A stretch of 64,000 nt of DNA from Axinella damicornis (lineage: Eukaryota > Porifera > Demospongiae > Axinellida > Axinellidae), in assembly GCA_963931865.1 (NCBI GenBank), contig OZ007509.1:11035625-11099624 (forward strand). Reading direction: 5' to 3'. This document shows positions 63,244-64,000 of the stretch, piece by piece; positions within the stretch are counted from its first letter, which is position 1, and every line of letters starts with the position of its first letter. Under the pieces are notes generated by a model. It was not told the origin of the DNA, searched no databases, and was given only the letters and a program-made list of their open reading frames with translations. The translations under genes were made by a program, and so were the position numbers.

Positions 63244-63646
63244 TTACTGTCCCAAGTGGTTCCATGTTGTTGCTGCTGACACGTGCTGTGTGCAGGCAAT
63301 GGTGGACGAGAGTGGTAGGTGAATGGTGACTATTAGTGCCAGCGGGATGAATGCTGCTCCCAGCGGAAGTAGTGCCGCGTAGAGCAGCCAAAAGGTGAGG
63401 CGATCTTGTCCCAGTGCGCTAAGGTAGACTGCTGCTTGGAAAGCACAAAACCCAAACACGAGGGTCAGGGATAGTATAGAGTCGATGGCAATTGTTCGCA
63501 TTTTGATGTCGATCTGTTTCTTGACTTTGGTGTGCACCATCAGACACAGCGATACGACAAGGAGTGTAAGAGCCAGGAGTGTGAATGGGAGACCCCACAA
63601 CGCTACCCGTTGTCCCTGTCCGGCTCTGCTTATGGTACAACCCGTG
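63244..63646 (-). CDS. Multi-pass membrane protein, C-terminal part, cut by the gap
   Basis: A minus-strand frame from the gap edge to TGA encodes at least three hydrophobic segments: LWGLPFTLLALTLLVVSLCL, SILSLTLVFGFCAFQAAVYL and FWLLYAALLPLGAAFIPLAL, linked by a basic loop HTKVKKQIDIKMRT and a short DRLT turn. The pattern (TM, basic loop, TM, short loop, TM, short tail) resembles TM5-TM7 of a seven-helix receptor, but I see no NPxxY or other family signature. The start lies in or beyond the N gap. Confidence 0.5.
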
Positions 63647-63846
63647 NNNNNNNNNNNNNNNNNNNNNNNNNNNNNNNNNNNNNNNNNNNNNNNNNNNNNN
63701 NNNNNNNNNNNNNNNNNNNNNNNNNNNNNNNNNNNNNNNNNNNNNNNNNNNNNNNNNNNNNNNNNNNNNNNNNNNNNNNNNNNNNNNNNNNNNNNNNNNN
63801 NNNNNNNNNNNNNNNNNNNNNNNNNNNNNNNNNNNNNNNNNNNNNN
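63647..63846. other. Assembly gap, 200 N
   Basis: Exactly 200 N. A round length like this normally marks a scaffold join of unknown true size. Confidence 0.98.
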
Positions 63847-64000
63847 CCCTGGAACCAATCCTTCTGCAGCAGGTAATAGAAATCTTTACTGAGATTTACA
63901 TTGCGTCCTATTCCATCAAGTTAAGGGTAGGAATGATTTACTACGAAGTTCATGCAGGATTTTATTGTTGTTTCGTATTGTCTTACTTGAAGTGTTTGGC
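63847..64000 (+). repeat. DNAH1: Second copy of dynein exon 26 end and intron start
   Basis: Matches 59,137-59,290 over all 154 bases except two G-to-T differences (in TATTGTTGTTTCG). 63,847-63,872 is the end of exon 26 (ALEPILLQQ) and 63,873 begins its donor. This points to overlapping contigs or alternative haplotypes joined at the gap. Confidence 0.9.

Overview
The window is eukaryotic and almost certainly metazoan nuclear DNA. It holds a split gene for an axonemal dynein heavy chain with about 28 recognisable exons, GT-AG introns, long (CA)n and (CCCT)n tracts, minisatellites and many short inverted-repeat DNA transposons. DNAH1 identity implies a ciliated or flagellated organism. The dense non-autonomous transposons and the intron-like segments of about 49 nt in the left array would suit an early-branching animal such as a sponge. 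That placement is inference and weak.

Layout. (1) 7-235, minus strand: a short coiled-coil coding exon, read in two frames. (2) 241 to about 14,888: a tandem array of about 90-95 units of 143-159 bp with 782-bp and 1,410-bp higher-order repeats. On the minus strand nearly every unit carries a consensus 5' splice site and, 49 nt further on, a 3' splice site, so the array reads like serial mini-exons ending at the exon at 7-235. (3) 15-24 kb: transposon-rich DNA with no supported gene. (4) 24,372-62,494, plus strand: the motor domain of a DNAH1-type inner-arm dynein heavy chain from AAA1 to AAA6. (5) 63,244-63,646, minus strand: the C-terminal part of a multi-pass membrane protein cut by a gap. 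(6) 63,647-63,846: a gap of exactly 200 N. (7) 63,847-64,000: a second copy of 59,137-59,290, so the join at the gap looks like an assembly or haplotype duplication.

The dynein gene. Conserved landmarks come in the right order on one strand: P-loops of AAA1, AAA2, AAA3 and AAA4, the stalk coiled coils, and AAA5 and AAA6 segments. The reading frame is broken repeatedly: a 4-nt duplication, deletions of 8 and 16 nt, several 1-nt shifts (some in compensating pairs), three in-frame TAG codons and one 3' splice site lacking AG. Whole conserved blocks are not found, including the microtubule-binding stalk tip, and neither are the N-terminal tail and the C-terminus. It is either a young pseudogene or degenerate paralogue, or a functional gene in a poorly resolved assembly region. 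The sequence alone does not settle this.

Mobile DNA. At least a dozen non-autonomous elements can be delimited by inverted repeats and often by target-site duplications: hAT-like (8-bp duplications), Tc1/mariner-like (TA), Harbinger-like (TTA) and piggyBac-like (TTAA), several nested in one another. Microsatellites are strongly polarised with respect to dynein splicing: (CCCT)n, poly-C or (CA)n directly before 3' splice sites, GT-rich DNA directly after some 5' splice sites.
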